64,000 bases of DNA from Desulfuromonadaceae bacterium (GCA_028681335.1 JAQUIT010000001.1:248001-312000); one strand, 5' to 3'. Numbered from the stretch's first letter, positions 1 to 9,743 are shown. The notes: generated by a model not told the origin, from the letters alone. Program-made: numbers and translations.

Positions 1-229
1 AGCGCCTGCGCATGGATATAATCGGGATTACCTTGCCGCGAAGGTTGATGACACCTTCAACATAATGCGGAGTATTAGGCATTTTTGTTATGGCCGGCAT
101 GCGGATAATTTCGCGGACCTTAATGACTTCAACTCCATATTCTTCATCAGCGAGCATGAAGCTGACCAGCTGTATCAGCTCGTCATGCCGGGTGCTGTCG
201 TTTGCTTTTACCAGGGCGGTTGTTGACAT
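1..229 (-). CDS. cheW: CheW-like chemotaxis coupling protein (5' part only)
   Basis: The first 76 codons of a CheW-type adaptor, which links chemoreceptors to the CheA kinase in the cytoplasm. The rest lies beyond the window edge. The visible part carries the family's GVINLRG turn followed by KVIPI, and an early stretch (LVSFMLADEEYGVEV) typical of the first beta strands of the SH3-like fold. The ATG at 229 is preceded by AAGGAG at ideal spacing, so the start is secure. A minus-strand promoter (TTGACC, 16 bp, TAAAAT) sits 59-86 bp upstream. No receptor or CheA gene is visible, so whether it serves motility or another Che-like pathway is unknown. Confidence 0.85.
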   Translation of the reverse strand, partial: MSTTALVKANDSTRHDELIQLVSFMLADEEYGVEVIKVREIIRMPAITKMPNTPHYVEGVINLRGKVIPIISMRRR

Positions 230-287
230 GAAAACTCCTTTTTACGGAAAACAATCAAATGGGAGCTGAGATAAAGTGACTTCTGCG

Positions 288-315
288 ATTTTACAGAACT
301 TTTTCCGGCGGTCAA
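288..315 (-). promoter_or_regulatory. Sigma-70-type promoter for the CheW gene
   Basis: On the minus strand a TTGACC -35 box (310-315) is separated by 16 bp from a TAAAAT -10 box (288-293). The expected transcript start near 281 gives a leader of about 50 nt before the ATG at 229. Prediction from sequence only. Confidence 0.5.
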
Positions 316-361
316 GGGCATTCTGCATGCATGCTCTCCAATCCGCAAGCAGGGTGCTTTA

Positions 362-1810
362 TTACGGGTACTTTGCCTCCAGAACGGTTATCTGGATTCG
401 GCCGATAATAGCTATAATGGGCTCCATATCATGCGGGAGATGCCCTCCAAGCAGTTTGATGTGAGTCGGGTCAGCCGGAAGCTGGTTATAGGTAGGGTCA
501 ACCGAAACCCACCGTCCATCGATAAAGCTCTCGGCCCAGCTGTGATAGAGAAAGCCCATTCCTTCGAGATACACCAGGCCGGAAACAAAGCGAGTTGGAA
601 TGCCGGCTGCACGTGCCAATGCGGTATAGAGGCGGGCGTGTGTCTGGCAGTTGCCGTTCTTCGACTTGAGGCTTGCAACGGCACCGCCGCCGTCATCAAT
701 AGTGTCATTGAGCCATTGAGCAGTCCATGAGGCAAGAGCTCTGGCCAGCTCTTCCCGGTTTTTGGTCCCGGCCGCGATGGCTTTGGCCTGAGTGATGATT
801 TCCGGTGCATCGGACTCTATCTTGTCGGCTGGTTTGAGAGAGGCCTCATCATATATTTGCGGTGGTGAGTCAGGAATGTTTGTGGCCAGGGAGCCGGTCT
901 TTATAGTGATCTGTCCTGTGCCGGATCTCTCCATTTGCTGCCCACCGCCTTGAAGCAGCACGAGGGAGTCATTCCAGTTGCTGATTTGTATCGACAGGCC
1001 GGTCAAGGTCTTCGGGGTTCTGATTGGCGGTGTTACGCGCACCAGACTAAAGTCATAGATCAGATCTTTTTTGGCAAGCGCCCAGCCACTGATAAAAGCA
1101 CCAATGGTATCCGGGCGTTCCATTTTTGTTATTACCAGGCCTTCACGGACTGATTCCTCAAGCGTATTACCCTGCTTGTCTACCCAGATGTCATTGTTGA
1201 CAAAGGTATACAGGTCGTTGCGGAGTTTGAGTGCGGTGAGACCCTCCGTCGTTTTTTCCTCGCCCAGAACAGAGATATGTACCTCTTTAATTTTTAACTC
1301 TTCCGGGTCAAAAACCTGAATTTTATATGTCCTTCCCGTTGTGACGGCATGCATCAGCGGATAGAGATTAAGGGCCGGCCCGGGATAGACGTTGCCTTTA
1401 AAGCGGAGGATTTTGTCGGTAATTTTACCGCGTACTTCGCTTTTGATTTGGATGCTGTCGCCATTGACTTTGCCGGTGATGTGCGACGACAAGCCGTTTA
1501 CGGTCTGCTCTACATCAAAGGAGCGAAGAACAAGTTTCTTTGAAACCATGTATGTCTCACGCGTGGAAGCTTCTTTGGAAAAGTTCATAACTTTCATTCG
1601 TACGCTGCCGTTACCATCCATCCGGTAGCCACCATCCGACTTTTCTATCTGTTGCCGGTAGAATCCGACCTGTTCGCTATTTACATAAATTCCGAACCAG
1701 CGTTCGGACAGTGGTGGAACATCGATTTTGTCAAAAGTATCCGCCATAACGGTCAGGCTGCTGCAGAGCATAATCATGCCTGCAACAAGAAATCTGGAAT
1801 ATACATTCAT
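362..1810 (-). CDS. Secreted transglutaminase-like domain protein
   Basis: A 482-residue exported protein. An N-terminal signal peptide (positive start, hydrophobic core, VMA cleavage site near residue 23) precedes a long beta-rich region. The C-terminal 100 residues hold a transglutaminase-like core with a Cys388, His423, Asp438 triad (motifs NGNCQTHARL, LYHSWAE and VSVDPTYNQ). Such domains act as cysteine peptidases, amidases or cross-linking enzymes, often on cell-wall or surface protein. The substrate here cannot be read from sequence. The ATG at 1810, preceded by AAAGGG, is preferred over an in-frame GTG 27 bp upstream. It follows a diguanylate cyclase gene on the same strand with about 125 bp between, so co-transcription is possible but unproven. 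Confidence 0.8.
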   Translation of the reverse strand: MNVYSRFLVAGMIMLCSSLTVMADTFDKIDVPPLSERWFGIYVNSEQVGFYRQQIEKSDGGYRMDGNGSVRMKVMNFSKEASTRETYMVSKKLVLRSFDVEQTVNGLSSHITGKVNGDSIQIKSEVRGKITDKILRFKGNVYPGPALNLYPLMHAVTTGRTYKIQVFDPEELKIKEVHISVLGEEKTTEGLTALKLRNDLYTFVNNDIWVDKQGNTLEESVREGLVITKMERPDTIGAFISGWALAKKDLIYDFSLVRVTPPIRTPKTLTGLSIQISNWNDSLVLLQGGGQQMERSGTGQITIKTGSLATNIPDSPPQIYDEASLKPADKIESDAPEIITQAKAIAAGTKNREELARALASWTAQWLNDTIDDGGGAVASLKSKNGNCQTHARLYTALARAAGIPTRFVSGLVYLEGMGFLYHSWAESFIDGRWVSVDPTYNQLPADPTHIKLLGGHLPHDMEPIIAIIGRIQITVLEAKYP

Positions 1811-1935
1811 TGATGTGAGCCCTTTTAATGTGAACACGCACGTGTCGGTGGTCTTGAACCGCCTAATAGAGAGGTGAAGGCGGTTGAAGTCTGATCGCTT
1901 GTGGTGCTGGTGGGGTTGAGACGGTACGGTTTTGT

Positions 1936-2919
1936 TTAGTTTTGTTCAGTGGTTTTGCCATTGCTAACCTCGGCAGCAGCAGTGGGGCGGGGTACTGTTT
2001 TTGGGTCAAAGAACTCAATCCGGTTTCTGCCACCGGTTTTCGCGCGGTACATGGCGTCATCTGCCAGTTTGATAAAACCGTCAACGGTCGTGGAATCTTG
2101 TGGGGAAAACGAGACAACACCGAGGCTGATGGTAAGGTTGAGGCCGGAAAGTACATCACTGAATTTGGTGTTCTGCACCGCCAAGCGGATGCGGTCAGCC
2201 ACAAAAAGAGCCTCTTCCGGTGTTGAGTCAGGCAGGATGGCAACAAACTCCTCGCCGCCGTAGCGGGCGGCACAGTCATAGCTGCGCAACTCTTTCTGTA
2301 ACTTCAGGGCCACCATCTGGAGTGCAACGTCCCCCTGAAGGTGCCCAAACTCGTCATTAACATGTTTAAAATGGTCAATGTCCAGCATAACGAGCGACAG
2401 GTTGCCTCCCTTTCGCGCGCAACGCTGTAGTTCCTTGTCAAGCGCCTTCATCATATAGCGACGGTTAAAGAGTCCGGTAAGATGGTCGGTGTTTGAAAGC
2501 TCAAGCAACAGCTCGTTGGAACGCCTCAGCTCGTCCTGTAATTTTTTAATCTTGAGATGGACCTTGACCCTGGCAACAAGCTCTTCCGGGTCAAACGGTT
2601 TGGTGATGTAGTCGCTGGCCCCTTGCGCAAGCCCCTTGAGCTTGCGCTCACGATCGTTCATTCCGGTCAGGATGATCACCGGGACATCCTGCAGTTCCGG
2701 GCGGGCTTTAAGCATGCTCAGAAACTTGAAGCCGTCGATGCGCGGCATCTCCAGGTCGCACAGAATGATGTCTGCAGGGTGTGAGAGCAGCTTCTTGAAG
2801 CCCTCCAGGCCGTCATCAGCTTCGTAATAGCGCGTGAAGAGGTTGAACGGCTCAAGAGTCCTGATAATCTGCTCCCTGACGGTTACAGAATCATCTATGA
2901 TTAGCACGGTAGAGGACAT
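1936..2919 (-). CDS. PleD-like response regulator diguanylate cyclase (REC-GGDEF)
   Basis: A 327-residue cytoplasmic two-component output protein that makes c-di-GMP from two GTP. Residues 1-120 are a receiver with phospho-acceptor Asp55 (LCDLEMPR) and conserved Lys107 (ITKPFD). Residues 140-310 are a GGDEF domain with an intact active-site GGEEF at 221-225. An RSYD inhibitory site lies exactly five residues before it (212-215), so product inhibition is expected. The start at 2919 (MSSTVLIIDD) fits the receiver fold; an in-frame start 30 bp upstream would add an unlikely tail. It is downstream of rpe on the same strand. No partner kinase is adjacent. Confidence 0.92.
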   Translation of the reverse strand: MSSTVLIIDDSVTVREQIIRTLEPFNLFTRYYEADDGLEGFKKLLSHPADIILCDLEMPRIDGFKFLSMLKARPELQDVPVIILTGMNDRERKLKGLAQGASDYITKPFDPEELVARVKVHLKIKKLQDELRRSNELLLELSNTDHLTGLFNRRYMMKALDKELQRCARKGGNLSLVMLDIDHFKHVNDEFGHLQGDVALQMVALKLQKELRSYDCAARYGGEEFVAILPDSTPEEALFVADRIRLAVQNTKFSDVLSGLNLTISLGVVSFSPQDSTTVDGFIKLADDAMYRAKTGGRNRIEFFDPKTVPRPTAAAEVSNGKTTEQN

Positions 2920-2995
2920 AGCGATGAAGTGTAGTTCAACTGACCTCAAAACTCAATTAATAAAACGGTTGTATTAGGGTGCTTGTCCGAATAAA

Positions 2996-3661
2996 TTACA
3001 GCAGCGGTTGTTGTGCCAGTCGCTTCATTTCCGAAATCGTTGTTGTGTAATCAGCTGCACCGAATACGGCGCTGCCGGCAACAAACACATCGGCGCCTGC
3101 GTGGGAAATAGTGGCGATATTGGATGGCTTGACGCCGCCGTCAACCTCCAGCTCTGCTTCGGAGCCCCGGCGGTCGAGCATGGCCCGTAGTGAATGGATC
3201 TTGGGAAGGCATGCCTCAATGAAACTCTGACCGCCAAATCCCGGATTTACCGTCATGAGGAGCACCAGGTCCAGGTCGTCGATAACGTAATCGAGAATAC
3301 TCAGCGAGGTCGCGGGATTGAGTGAAACACCGGCTCGCTTCCCGAATGATTTGATCAGCTGGATGCTGCGATGGAGGTGATTGGTTGCTTCGGCATGAAC
3401 AACGATGATATCGGCGCCTGCCTTAGCAAAATCCTCAATATAGAGATCTGGATTCTCAATCATCAGATGCACATCCAAGGGCAAGGTTGTCACTTTTCTG
3501 GCGGCTTCGACGATCAGGGGACCGATGGTGATGTTGGGGACAAAATGGCCGTCCATGACGTCGATGTGGATATAGTCAGCGCCGGCTGCCTCGACGGCAC
3601 GGATTTCATCTCCAAGACGTGAGAAGTCGGCAGACAGGATGGATGGGGCGATTTTTTTCAT
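2996..3661 (-). CDS. rpe: Ribulose-phosphate 3-epimerase
   Basis: A 221-residue TIM-barrel enzyme that interconverts ribulose 5-phosphate and xylulose 5-phosphate in the pentose phosphate pathway. Full family length. Recognised by the N-terminal APSILSADF, the metal-binding [12 protein letters not shown] and DVHLMIENP segments, [10 protein letters not shown], and EVDGGV near the C-terminus. The start at 3661 gives the standard [10 protein letters not shown] beginning; longer in-frame extensions run into the upstream rsmB gene. It lies 22 bp downstream of rsmB, in the same orientation, so the two are probably one transcription unit. Confidence 0.96.
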   Translation of the reverse strand: MKKIAPSILSADFSRLGDEIRAVEAAGADYIHIDVMDGHFVPNITIGPLIVEAARKVTTLPLDVHLMIENPDLYIEDFAKAGADIIVVHAEATNHLHRSIQLIKSFGKRAGVSLNPATSLSILDYVIDDLDLVLLMTVNPGFGGQSFIEACLPKIHSLRAMLDRRGSEAELEVDGGVKPSNIATISHAGADVFVAGSAVFGAADYTTTISEMKRLAQQPLL

Positions 3662-3683
3662 GAATAAGCTCCCTGATACAGTT

Positions 3684-5057
3684 TTATTTAACTCGTTTGA
3701 TTCGTGCGGCGAAGAAGCCGTCCATGCCGTGACGATGCGGCCAGACCCTGAACATGCCATAAAATGCAATCAACTCGCTCCAGGCGGGAAAGAGTTCTTT
3801 CAGGTTTTCCAGCACGAACCCGGGGTGGTGCAGGAGAAAATCCTCTACTACCAGTTCGTTTTCAGCCTCTGAAGTTGAGCAGGTCGAATAGAGCAGTGTG
3901 CCGCCGGGCTTCAGCCTGCCGGAGGCGTTCTTGAGCAGCGTCTTCTGTACGGCGGCAAGGCGGGTAATGTCACCGGAGAAGAGTCGCCATTTTGCCTCGG
4001 GATTGCGCCGGATGACGCCGAGTCCAGAGCAGGGAGCATCCAGCAGGATACGATCAAAAGAGCCGTCTGGAAACGTATCAGGCTGGTGCAGGTCGGCTAC
4101 CGCCGTGGTCGCGGAACTGATTCCAAGGCGTCGCAGGTTGTCCTGGACCAGCGTCAGTTTTGAGCGGGAGATATCGGTTGCGATCAGTTCGCCGCGATCA
4201 TCCATCTGCTGGGCAATGTGGCAGCATTTGCCGCCGGGTGCCGCGCAGGCATCCCAGATGCGCTCGCCCGGTGCGGCGCCCAGCAGCAGGGTGGCTATCT
4301 GTGACGCCTCGTCCTGTACGGCGAACAGGCCGGCCTCAAAGCCGGGGAGGGCGCTGATGATGTGGCGTCCGGTTACGGCGATACCATCTGGTGAGAAGCG
4401 GCACAGGGTCGCTTCAATGCCGTGCTCTTTAAATTTCTGCAGTAACTCTTCGCGGCTGGAACGGAGCGTGTTGACTCGAAGAGTCAGGGGCGGTTGCTGT
4501 GAGGAAGCCTCTGCCAGTAATTGCGCCTCGGTTGCACCAAGCTGGTCAAGCCACTGTTCCACCAGCCACTCCGGTTGGGAATGTCGGGCTGCTATTGCTG
4601 CCACCGGATTGGTCGTTATGTCGGGAAAGCTGATCGTGTCGCGCCGCCGCAGGTAGTTCCTCAGGACGGCGTTGATCAGTCCGCTGGTGCCTGGCGTGAT
4701 CTCCTTTGCCAGGTTAACCGATTCATTGACGGCGGCCGATTCAGGAATGCGGTCGAGGCAGGTCAGCTGGTAAAGCCCGATCCGCAAGATGACCAGCGCC
4801 TGCGGATCAAGTTCAATCATCGGTTTTTCAAGCAGCTGCAGCAGGATATGGTCGAGTGTCCCCTGGCGCCGCAAAACGCCGAACACCAGCTCAGCATACA
4901 GGCCACGGTCGGGTCCGCATAAGACGCCGTTGGAAAGTTCGATGTCAATCAGGCGATCGGCAAATCCGCCCTCTTTTCTGATACGCAGCAGAGTTTCGCA
5001 GGCTGCCTGGCGTGGGTTTGCTGATGGGGTTCCTTTTGCAGCGCGTCTGATAATCAT
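3684..5057 (-). CDS. rsmB: 16S rRNA m5C967 methyltransferase RsmB
   Basis: A 457-residue SAM-dependent RNA cytosine-C5 methyltransferase of the Sun/RsmB family. The N-terminal 140 residues are a NusB-like RNA-binding domain. The C-terminal Rossmann domain has the SAM-binding motif DACAAPGGK and two conserved cysteines, in DAPCSGLG (motif IV) and [10 protein letters not shown] (motif VI). One cysteine attacks C6 of the target base and the other helps release the product. The ATG at 5057 has GAGGAC just upstream; a longer in-frame start at 5129 adds 24 residues not expected in the family. It is the first gene of the minus-strand run rsmB-rpe. Confidence 0.94.
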   Translation of the reverse strand: MIIRRAAKGTPSANPRQAACETLLRIRKEGGFADRLIDIELSNGVLCGPDRGLYAELVFGVLRRQGTLDHILLQLLEKPMIELDPQALVILRIGLYQLTCLDRIPESAAVNESVNLAKEITPGTSGLINAVLRNYLRRRDTISFPDITTNPVAAIAARHSQPEWLVEQWLDQLGATEAQLLAEASSQQPPLTLRVNTLRSSREELLQKFKEHGIEATLCRFSPDGIAVTGRHIISALPGFEAGLFAVQDEASQIATLLLGAAPGERIWDACAAPGGKCCHIAQQMDDRGELIATDISRSKLTLVQDNLRRLGISSATTAVADLHQPDTFPDGSFDRILLDAPCSGLGVIRRNPEAKWRLFSGDITRLAAVQKTLLKNASGRLKPGGTLLYSTCSTSEAENELVVEDFLLHHPGFVLENLKELFPAWSELIAFYGMFRVWPHRHGMDGFFAARIKRVK

Positions 5058-5281
5058 GTGTCCTCGATTTTTTCCAGTCGCTGGACACGTTCCGGAATAG
5101 TGGCGGTGCGGTTGATTGTAACGTAACATGGCGCGTCAGCTACGTTCATTTGTTGCTCTCGTCTGATCTTTGCGGATCATCCGGCTTGAACTGATTGTGA
5201 CCATGATAAGCATCAAGAGCAAAAAGTGCAATAGAGAGGTGAGGTGCCGGGCTGTAATGTCAGTAAAAATGGCTATTTCCC

Positions 5282-5310
5282 TTGCATACCCCCTGTTGAT
5301 TTGCTATATT
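5282..5310 (+). promoter_or_regulatory. Sigma-70-type promoter for the radical SAM/rng operon
   Basis: TTGCAT (5282-5287) and TATATT (5305-5310) are separated by 17 bp in the 294-bp region between the divergent rsmB and radical SAM genes. Predicted start near 5317, giving a leader of about 35 nt. I saw no terminator or riboswitch in the rest of this region. Confidence 0.5.
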
Positions 5311-5351
5311 CCCAGACCTTCTAAATATCGCACAAGAACTGAATTTTATTA

Positions 5352-7823
5352 ATGAATCTTCTCTCTGTCGAAAAACCTGCCCGCTATATGGGGGGCGAAA
5401 TGGGCTCCATTCGCAAGGATGTTGCCGATCTTCGCTTTGCCCTTGCGTTTCCTGACGTCTACGAAGTTGGCATGAGCCATCTGGGGCTGCGCATCCTTTA
5501 TCATATTCTGAATGAGGTCGAGTGGATTGCAGCAGAACGTGTATTTGCTCCCTGGCCGGATATGGAAGCACAAATGCGTGCCGATGGCGTTCCTTTAGCA
5601 ACGCTTGAAACGGCCACACCACTGGCGGATTGCGATATCATCGGTTTCACCCTGCAGTATGAACTCTCCTATACCAATATTCTCAACATGCTCCGGTTGG
5701 GCGGAATACCGCTGCTGTCAAGCGACCGAAGCGAAGTTTTCCCGCTGATAATTGCCGGCGGTCCCTGTGCCTACAACCCTGAGCCGTTGGCCCCTTTCTT
5801 TGATGCTGTTCTGCTGGGTGACGGTGAAGAGGCTGTCCTTGAAATTGCCATGGCGGTCCGTGATGCTAAAAAGGGTGGTGAAAGCAGGGCTCAGCTGCTT
5901 GAGCGGCTTTCACTCATTGAAGGGGTCTACATCCCTTCGTTCTTTGAACCTCAGTACTCTCAAGACGGCACCGTGTCTGCAATGAAATCCCTCAAGCCGG
6001 GCTATTCGTCCGTTCGCCGCCGTTTTCTGGCAGATCTTGATGCGGCGGCCTACCCGGCGTCTCCAGTTGTCCCGTTTATGAAGACTGTTCACGACCGGGT
6101 TGCAGTCGAAATCGCCCGTGGCTGTACCCGTGGCTGCCGTTTCTGTCAGGCCGGATATGTCTACCGGCCGTTGCGTGAGCGCTCTCCGGAAACTATTCTC
6201 AACCTGGTGGAGCAGTCGCTCAAGGCTACCGGTTATGATGAAATATCGCTTCTTTCGCTTTCGACCGGCGATTACTCCTGTGTCACGCCGCTTGTGACCG
6301 AGTTGATGGCGCGCTATGCCGAGGACCGTGTGGCTGTTTCGCTTCCCTCGCTGCGGGTCGGGAGCCTGTCGGATGAGCTGATCGAAGAGATCAAAAAAGT
6401 ACGTAAAACCGGTTTTACTCTTGCCCCTGAAGCGGGCAGTGACCGTATGCGGCGGGTCATCAACAAAGGGATCACCGAAGATGACCTGATCGCAGGAGCT
6501 GCCGCAATTTATCAGGCCGGTTGGCGTTTGATCAAGCTGTACTTCATGATCGGTTTGCCGGGCGAAACGCCTGATGATATCGCCCAGATTGCAACTCTGG
6601 GGCGCCGCGTCAAGGATCAGGCCAAGGGAAGCAGCGTTTCCGGCGATGTTAATGTTGCGGTGAGCACCTTTGTCCCCAAGGCTCATACGCCGTTCCAGTG
6701 GGAACCGCAGATTTCGATGCAGGAAACCACGGATTTGCAGTATCAACTTCACTGTGACCTCAAGAAGCGTAAGCTCAAATTCAAGTGGCAGGATGCACCA
6801 CTCTCATTCATGGAGGGGGTGTTTGCCCGTGGCGACCGTCGCTTGGCGCCTCTGTTGATCCGTGCCGTCGAATTGGGGTGTCGCTTTGACGGCTGGCGCG
6901 AGTATTTTTCTCTGGAACTCTGGCTTCAGGCCTGTGCCGACTGCAACATCGAGCCGGAGTGGTACTTGCGCCGCAGGGGACTTGATGAAGTTCTGCCGTG
7001 GGACCATCTGGATTGCGGTGTGACTCGTGAATTTTTGCTGGCCGAGCGTGAACGGGCACTTGCTGAGGCAGCAACAAAGGACTGTCGTGACGGCAACTGC
7101 AGCGGGTGTGGTGTCTGTGATTTCAGCGTGGTAACGAACAGGCTTTCTCCGCAAACGCCGCCTGTGTCCCGTCCAAAAATAGTTGTTGATGAGCCGGTAG
7201 CTGCCCGTATGCGTCTCAGGTTTTCCAAAGTCGGGGGCATGCGCTATTTAAGCCACCTTGAGCTGATCACTGTTTTTACGCGTGCCGTGAGCAAGGGAGG
7301 GGTGCCGATTCTTTTCTCGCTCGGCTTCCATCCACACCCACGTTTCTCGTTTGGTACGGCAACATCAGTTGGTGTTGAGTCACAGGCCGAGTATATGGAT
7401 ATGTTTGTCGTTTCCGGCATATCAGCCGGAGAGGTGCAGGAGCGTCTTAATGCTGTGTTGCCGGAAGGGTTGCGGATTCTGGAGTCGGAGGAGGTTGACG
7501 TTAAATCACCTTCAATATCGACTCTTATCGAGGCGACCAGCTATCGGATAACAGTTGCCGGAGCCGATCCTGGTTTGCTGTCGGAACAATGTGTGCAGTT
7601 TATGGCACAGGAGGCTTTTGTTATTCAACGGACCAAAAAGGGGCAGACTACGACGGTGGATCTGAGGGGCGAAACGGTTTCTCTCTCCGTGAGCGGACAG
7701 ACAGTGAAACTGGTTGCCAAAAGGGGCAAGCCGGTGGAGTTTGCCCGGGCCATAACCGGTAATGGAGAGCTTCAGGGTGACGACATCCAGGTTGAAAAAT
7801 GTGCAGTCATCTTTGCTGCGTAA
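5352..7823 (+). CDS. TIGR03960-family B12-type radical SAM protein fused to a TIGR03936/DUF2344 domain
   Basis: An 823-residue protein of two parts. The first 600 residues are a radical SAM enzyme with an N-terminal B12-binding-like region (GGPCAYNPEPLAPF, LLGDGEEA) and a cluster motif CTRGCRFC (Cys258, Cys262, Cys265). A Cys-rich linker (NCSGCGVC) follows. The last 200 residues match the radical-SAM-linked domain (RMRLRFSKVGGMRYLSHLE and SLGFHPHPRFSFG). In many bacteria the two parts are separate adjacent genes next to ribonuclease G/E; here they are fused and rng follows 44 bp downstream. The reaction is unknown, and the link to RNA metabolism rests on conserved neighbourhood only. The ATG at 5352 has no good Shine-Dalgarno site. 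It shares RGDRRLAPLLI with the radical SAM gene at 18432. Confidence 0.9.
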   Translation: MNLLSVEKPARYMGGEMGSIRKDVADLRFALAFPDVYEVGMSHLGLRILYHILNEVEWIAAERVFAPWPDMEAQMRADGVPLATLETATPLADCDIIGFTLQYELSYTNILNMLRLGGIPLLSSDRSEVFPLIIAGGPCAYNPEPLAPFFDAVLLGDGEEAVLEIAMAVRDAKKGGESRAQLLERLSLIEGVYIPSFFEPQYSQDGTVSAMKSLKPGYSSVRRRFLADLDAAAYPASPVVPFMKTVHDRVAVEIARGCTRGCRFCQAGYVYRPLRERSPETILNLVEQSLKATGYDEISLLSLSTGDYSCVTPLVTELMARYAEDRVAVSLPSLRVGSLSDELIEEIKKVRKTGFTLAPEAGSDRMRRVINKGITEDDLIAGAAAIYQAGWRLIKLYFMIGLPGETPDDIAQIATLGRRVKDQAKGSSVSGDVNVAVSTFVPKAHTPFQWEPQISMQETTDLQYQLHCDLKKRKLKFKWQDAPLSFMEGVFARGDRRLAPLLIRAVELGCRFDGWREYFSLELWLQACADCNIEPEWYLRRRGLDEVLPWDHLDCGVTREFLLAERERALAEAATKDCRDGNCSGCGVCDFSVVTNRLSPQTPPVSRPKIVVDEPVAARMRLRFSKVGGMRYLSHLELITVFTRAVSKGGVPILFSLGFHPHPRFSFGTATSVGVESQAEYMDMFVVSGISAGEVQERLNAVLPEGLRILESEEVDVKSPSISTLIEATSYRITVAGADPGLLSEQCVQFMAQEAFVIQRTKKGQTTTVDLRGETVSLSVSGQTVKLVAKRGKPVEFARAITGNGELQGDDIQVEKCAVIFAA

Positions 7824-7867
7824 AACTTACATCGATTTCATATTTTATATAAATGGAGAAAATTGCT

Positions 7868-9394
7868 ATGGGAGCTGAGTTAGTTATTAATGCCGCTTCC
7901 CACGAAACCCGGATCGCGCTGATTGAGAACGGTACTATTGCCGAGCTTTACATTGAGCGCAGCCGAGAGAAGGGTATTGTGGGCAACATCTACAAAGGTC
8001 GCGTTATTCGCGTGCTGCCGGGAATGCAGGCCGCCTTTGTTGATATTGGTCTGGAGAAGGCAGCCTTTCTCTATGTGGCTGATGTGTTCGATGCTATTGA
8101 GGAATATGAGTCGCTGCTGTATTCCGGCAGCAAAAAAGACGATGAGCCGGCTGAAGAGCAGGACGACCATGACCGCGCCGAGTTTAGGCCGCTCCATCCG
8201 ATTGAGGATCTGCTGCAGGAGGGGCAGGAGCTGCTTGTGCAGATATCCAAGGAGCCGCTCGGCACCAAGGGGGCACGCATAACATCTCACATCTCGCTGC
8301 CGGGAAGGCATCTGGTCTATATGCCGACGGTTGACCATATCGGGATCTCAAGACGGATAGAGGACGAGGAGGAGCGCGAGCGTCTGCGCGAAATTGTGGA
8401 GCGGCTCAAGAAGCCCGGTTCCGGTTATATTGTCAGAACAGTTTCGGAAGGCAAGAGCGAAGAGGATCTGGTTGCCGACATGCAGTACCTGGCAACCCTG
8501 TGGGAGGAGATATCCAAACGGCAGGATAATGCAGCGGTGCCGTCATTGCTGCACTCAGACCTGGATGTGGTCCAGAAGGTTGTTCGGGATATTGTTTCCG
8601 AGCAGGTGGACAAGATCATTGTTGACTCTCAGGTTGACTACGACAGAATCGTGAATTTTATTTCCACTTTTGCGTCAAAGATGAAGTATACGATCGAACT
8701 CTATGATGAAGAGGAGCCGATCTTCGATCATTACGGGCTGGAAGTCGAGATCAGCAGGGCACTGGGAAGGAAGGTCTGGCTCAAGTCCGGTGGCTATATA
8801 ATCATTGAACAGACAGAGGCATTGAGTGCTGTCGATGTGAATACCGGTCGATTTGTCGGCAAACACAATCTTGAAGACACAATTCTGAAAACCAATCTTG
8901 AGGCGGTCAAGGAGATTGCCTATCAGCTTCGTTTGCGTAATATCGGCGGGATCATCATCATTGACTTCATCGACATGGAAAAAGAGGTTAACCGTGAAAA
9001 GGTGTACGGTGCGCTTGAAGAGGCATTGAAGGCAGATAAATCAAAGACAAATATTTTGAAAATATCAGAGCTTGGTCTTGTCGAGATGACCAGGAAACGG
9101 GTACGGGAGAACATCAGCCGTATGATGTGCGAACCCTGCAGCTATTGTGAGGGGCGTGGCTACATCAAGTCAAAAATAACAATCTGTCATGAAATATTCC
9201 GTGAGTTGCGGCGGGAAATGCTTGATGCCAGGGGCGCCAAGGCGACTGTGACTGTTCACCCGCAGGTGGCCGATCTGCTCTATGATGAGGAGCGACGTGG
9301 GTTGGAAGAGTTGGAGAAAAAGTTCAAAAAAAGAATTACGGTTCGGGCCAAGCCTGGATTTCATCAGGAGCAGTTTGAAATCTTGATTAATTAA
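7868..9394 (+). CDS. rng: Ribonuclease G / RNase E-type endoribonuclease
   Basis: A 508-residue single-strand endoribonuclease of the RNase E/G family, acting in rRNA maturation and mRNA decay. An N-terminal S1 domain (GNIYKGRVIRVLPGMQAAFVD) precedes the RNase H-like and DNase I-like catalytic core. Metal-binding aspartates are visible in AVDVNTGRF and IIIDFIDM, and the zinc-link cysteines in MMCEPCSYCEG. It lacks the long acidic C-terminal scaffold of RNase E, so RNase G is the better name. The ATG at 7868 has GGAG 9 bp upstream and gives MGAELVINA; an in-frame ATG at 7853 is less well placed. It is co-oriented with the radical SAM gene and ends before a strong terminator. Confidence 0.94.
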   Translation: MGAELVINAASHETRIALIENGTIAELYIERSREKGIVGNIYKGRVIRVLPGMQAAFVDIGLEKAAFLYVADVFDAIEEYESLLYSGSKKDDEPAEEQDDHDRAEFRPLHPIEDLLQEGQELLVQISKEPLGTKGARITSHISLPGRHLVYMPTVDHIGISRRIEDEEERERLREIVERLKKPGSGYIVRTVSEGKSEEDLVADMQYLATLWEEISKRQDNAAVPSLLHSDLDVVQKVVRDIVSEQVDKIIVDSQVDYDRIVNFISTFASKMKYTIELYDEEEPIFDHYGLEVEISRALGRKVWLKSGGYIIIEQTEALSAVDVNTGRFVGKHNLEDTILKTNLEAVKEIAYQLRLRNIGGIIIIDFIDMEKEVNREKVYGALEEALKADKSKTNILKISELGLVEMTRKRVRENISRMMCEPCSYCEGRGYIKSKITICHEIFRELRREMLDARGAKATVTVHPQVADLLYDEERRGLEELEKKFKKRITVRAKPGFHQEQFEILIN

Positions 9395-9426
9395 GACTGG
9401 TCTGGGTACGTCAGTTACTGTTTGAT

Positions 9427-9470
9427 AAACGCAACGAGGCGGGGAGATAATTCCCCGCCTCGTTGCGTTT
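9427..9470. terminator. Bidirectional intrinsic terminator between rng and the RHH gene
   Basis: A perfect stem of about 18 bp (GCAACGAGGCGGGGA paired with its complement) around a short AT loop. The outer AAA/TTT ends give weak T-tracts on both strands. It separates two convergent genes. Confidence 0.85.
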
Positions 9471-9486
9471 GAGTGGTAAAGGTGGA

Positions 9487-9672
9487 TTATGCGGCTTTGG
9501 TATTCAGCTCATTCTGCTCGTAATGTGCGGAAAAATATCCCATCGCTTCGCGCATGATATCCGAGACGCTCTTGTGGGTGGTTTTCATCAGGTTTTCCAA
9601 ATGGTCGCGCTCTTCGTCACTTACTCTCATAGAGATAACATTGTAGCGCGGATTTTCTCTCATTCTTCCCAT
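9487..9672 (-). CDS. Small ribbon-helix-helix DNA-binding protein
   Basis: A 61-residue basic protein. Residues 10-45 (YNVISMRVSDEERDHLENL, then SVSDIMREAM) fit the strand-helix-helix pattern of Arc/MetJ/CopG-type repressors, which bind DNA as dimers through the N-terminal beta strand. The ATG at 9672 has GAGAGGAAA upstream and is preferred over an upstream in-frame start that would add 23 basic residues. No toxin partner lies next to it, so it is not an obvious antitoxin. A near-consensus sigma-54 promoter lies 72-86 bp upstream, with an 18-bp dyad beyond it. The next gene upstream encodes a sigma-54 activator, so this protein may be a direct target of that regulator. Target DNA unknown. Confidence 0.8.
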   Translation of the reverse strand: MGRMRENPRYNVISMRVSDEERDHLENLMKTTHKSVSDIMREAMGYFSAHYEQNELNTKAA

Positions 9673-9743
9673 GGTAATTTCCTCTCTTTTCGCTTTATTT
9701 TTTAACTTCCGGTCTTTGTGGAGTGAATATACCGTATACAACA

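Noticed and set aside
5910..6752. A 280-codon antisense frame inside the radical SAM gene
   Set aside because: Antisense shadow of conserved radical SAM coding sequence.
9487..9672. RHH protein as an antitoxin
   Set aside because: No RelE, MazF, PIN or other toxin-like gene is adjacent; the neighbours are rng and a sigma-54 activator.
9730..9741. GTATAC words as a regulon (also near 9876, 13595, 21680, 54314)
   Set aside because: The 6-mer is expected by chance many times in 64 kb and also occurs inside genes; only the TGTATACA at 13595 has a suggestive position.
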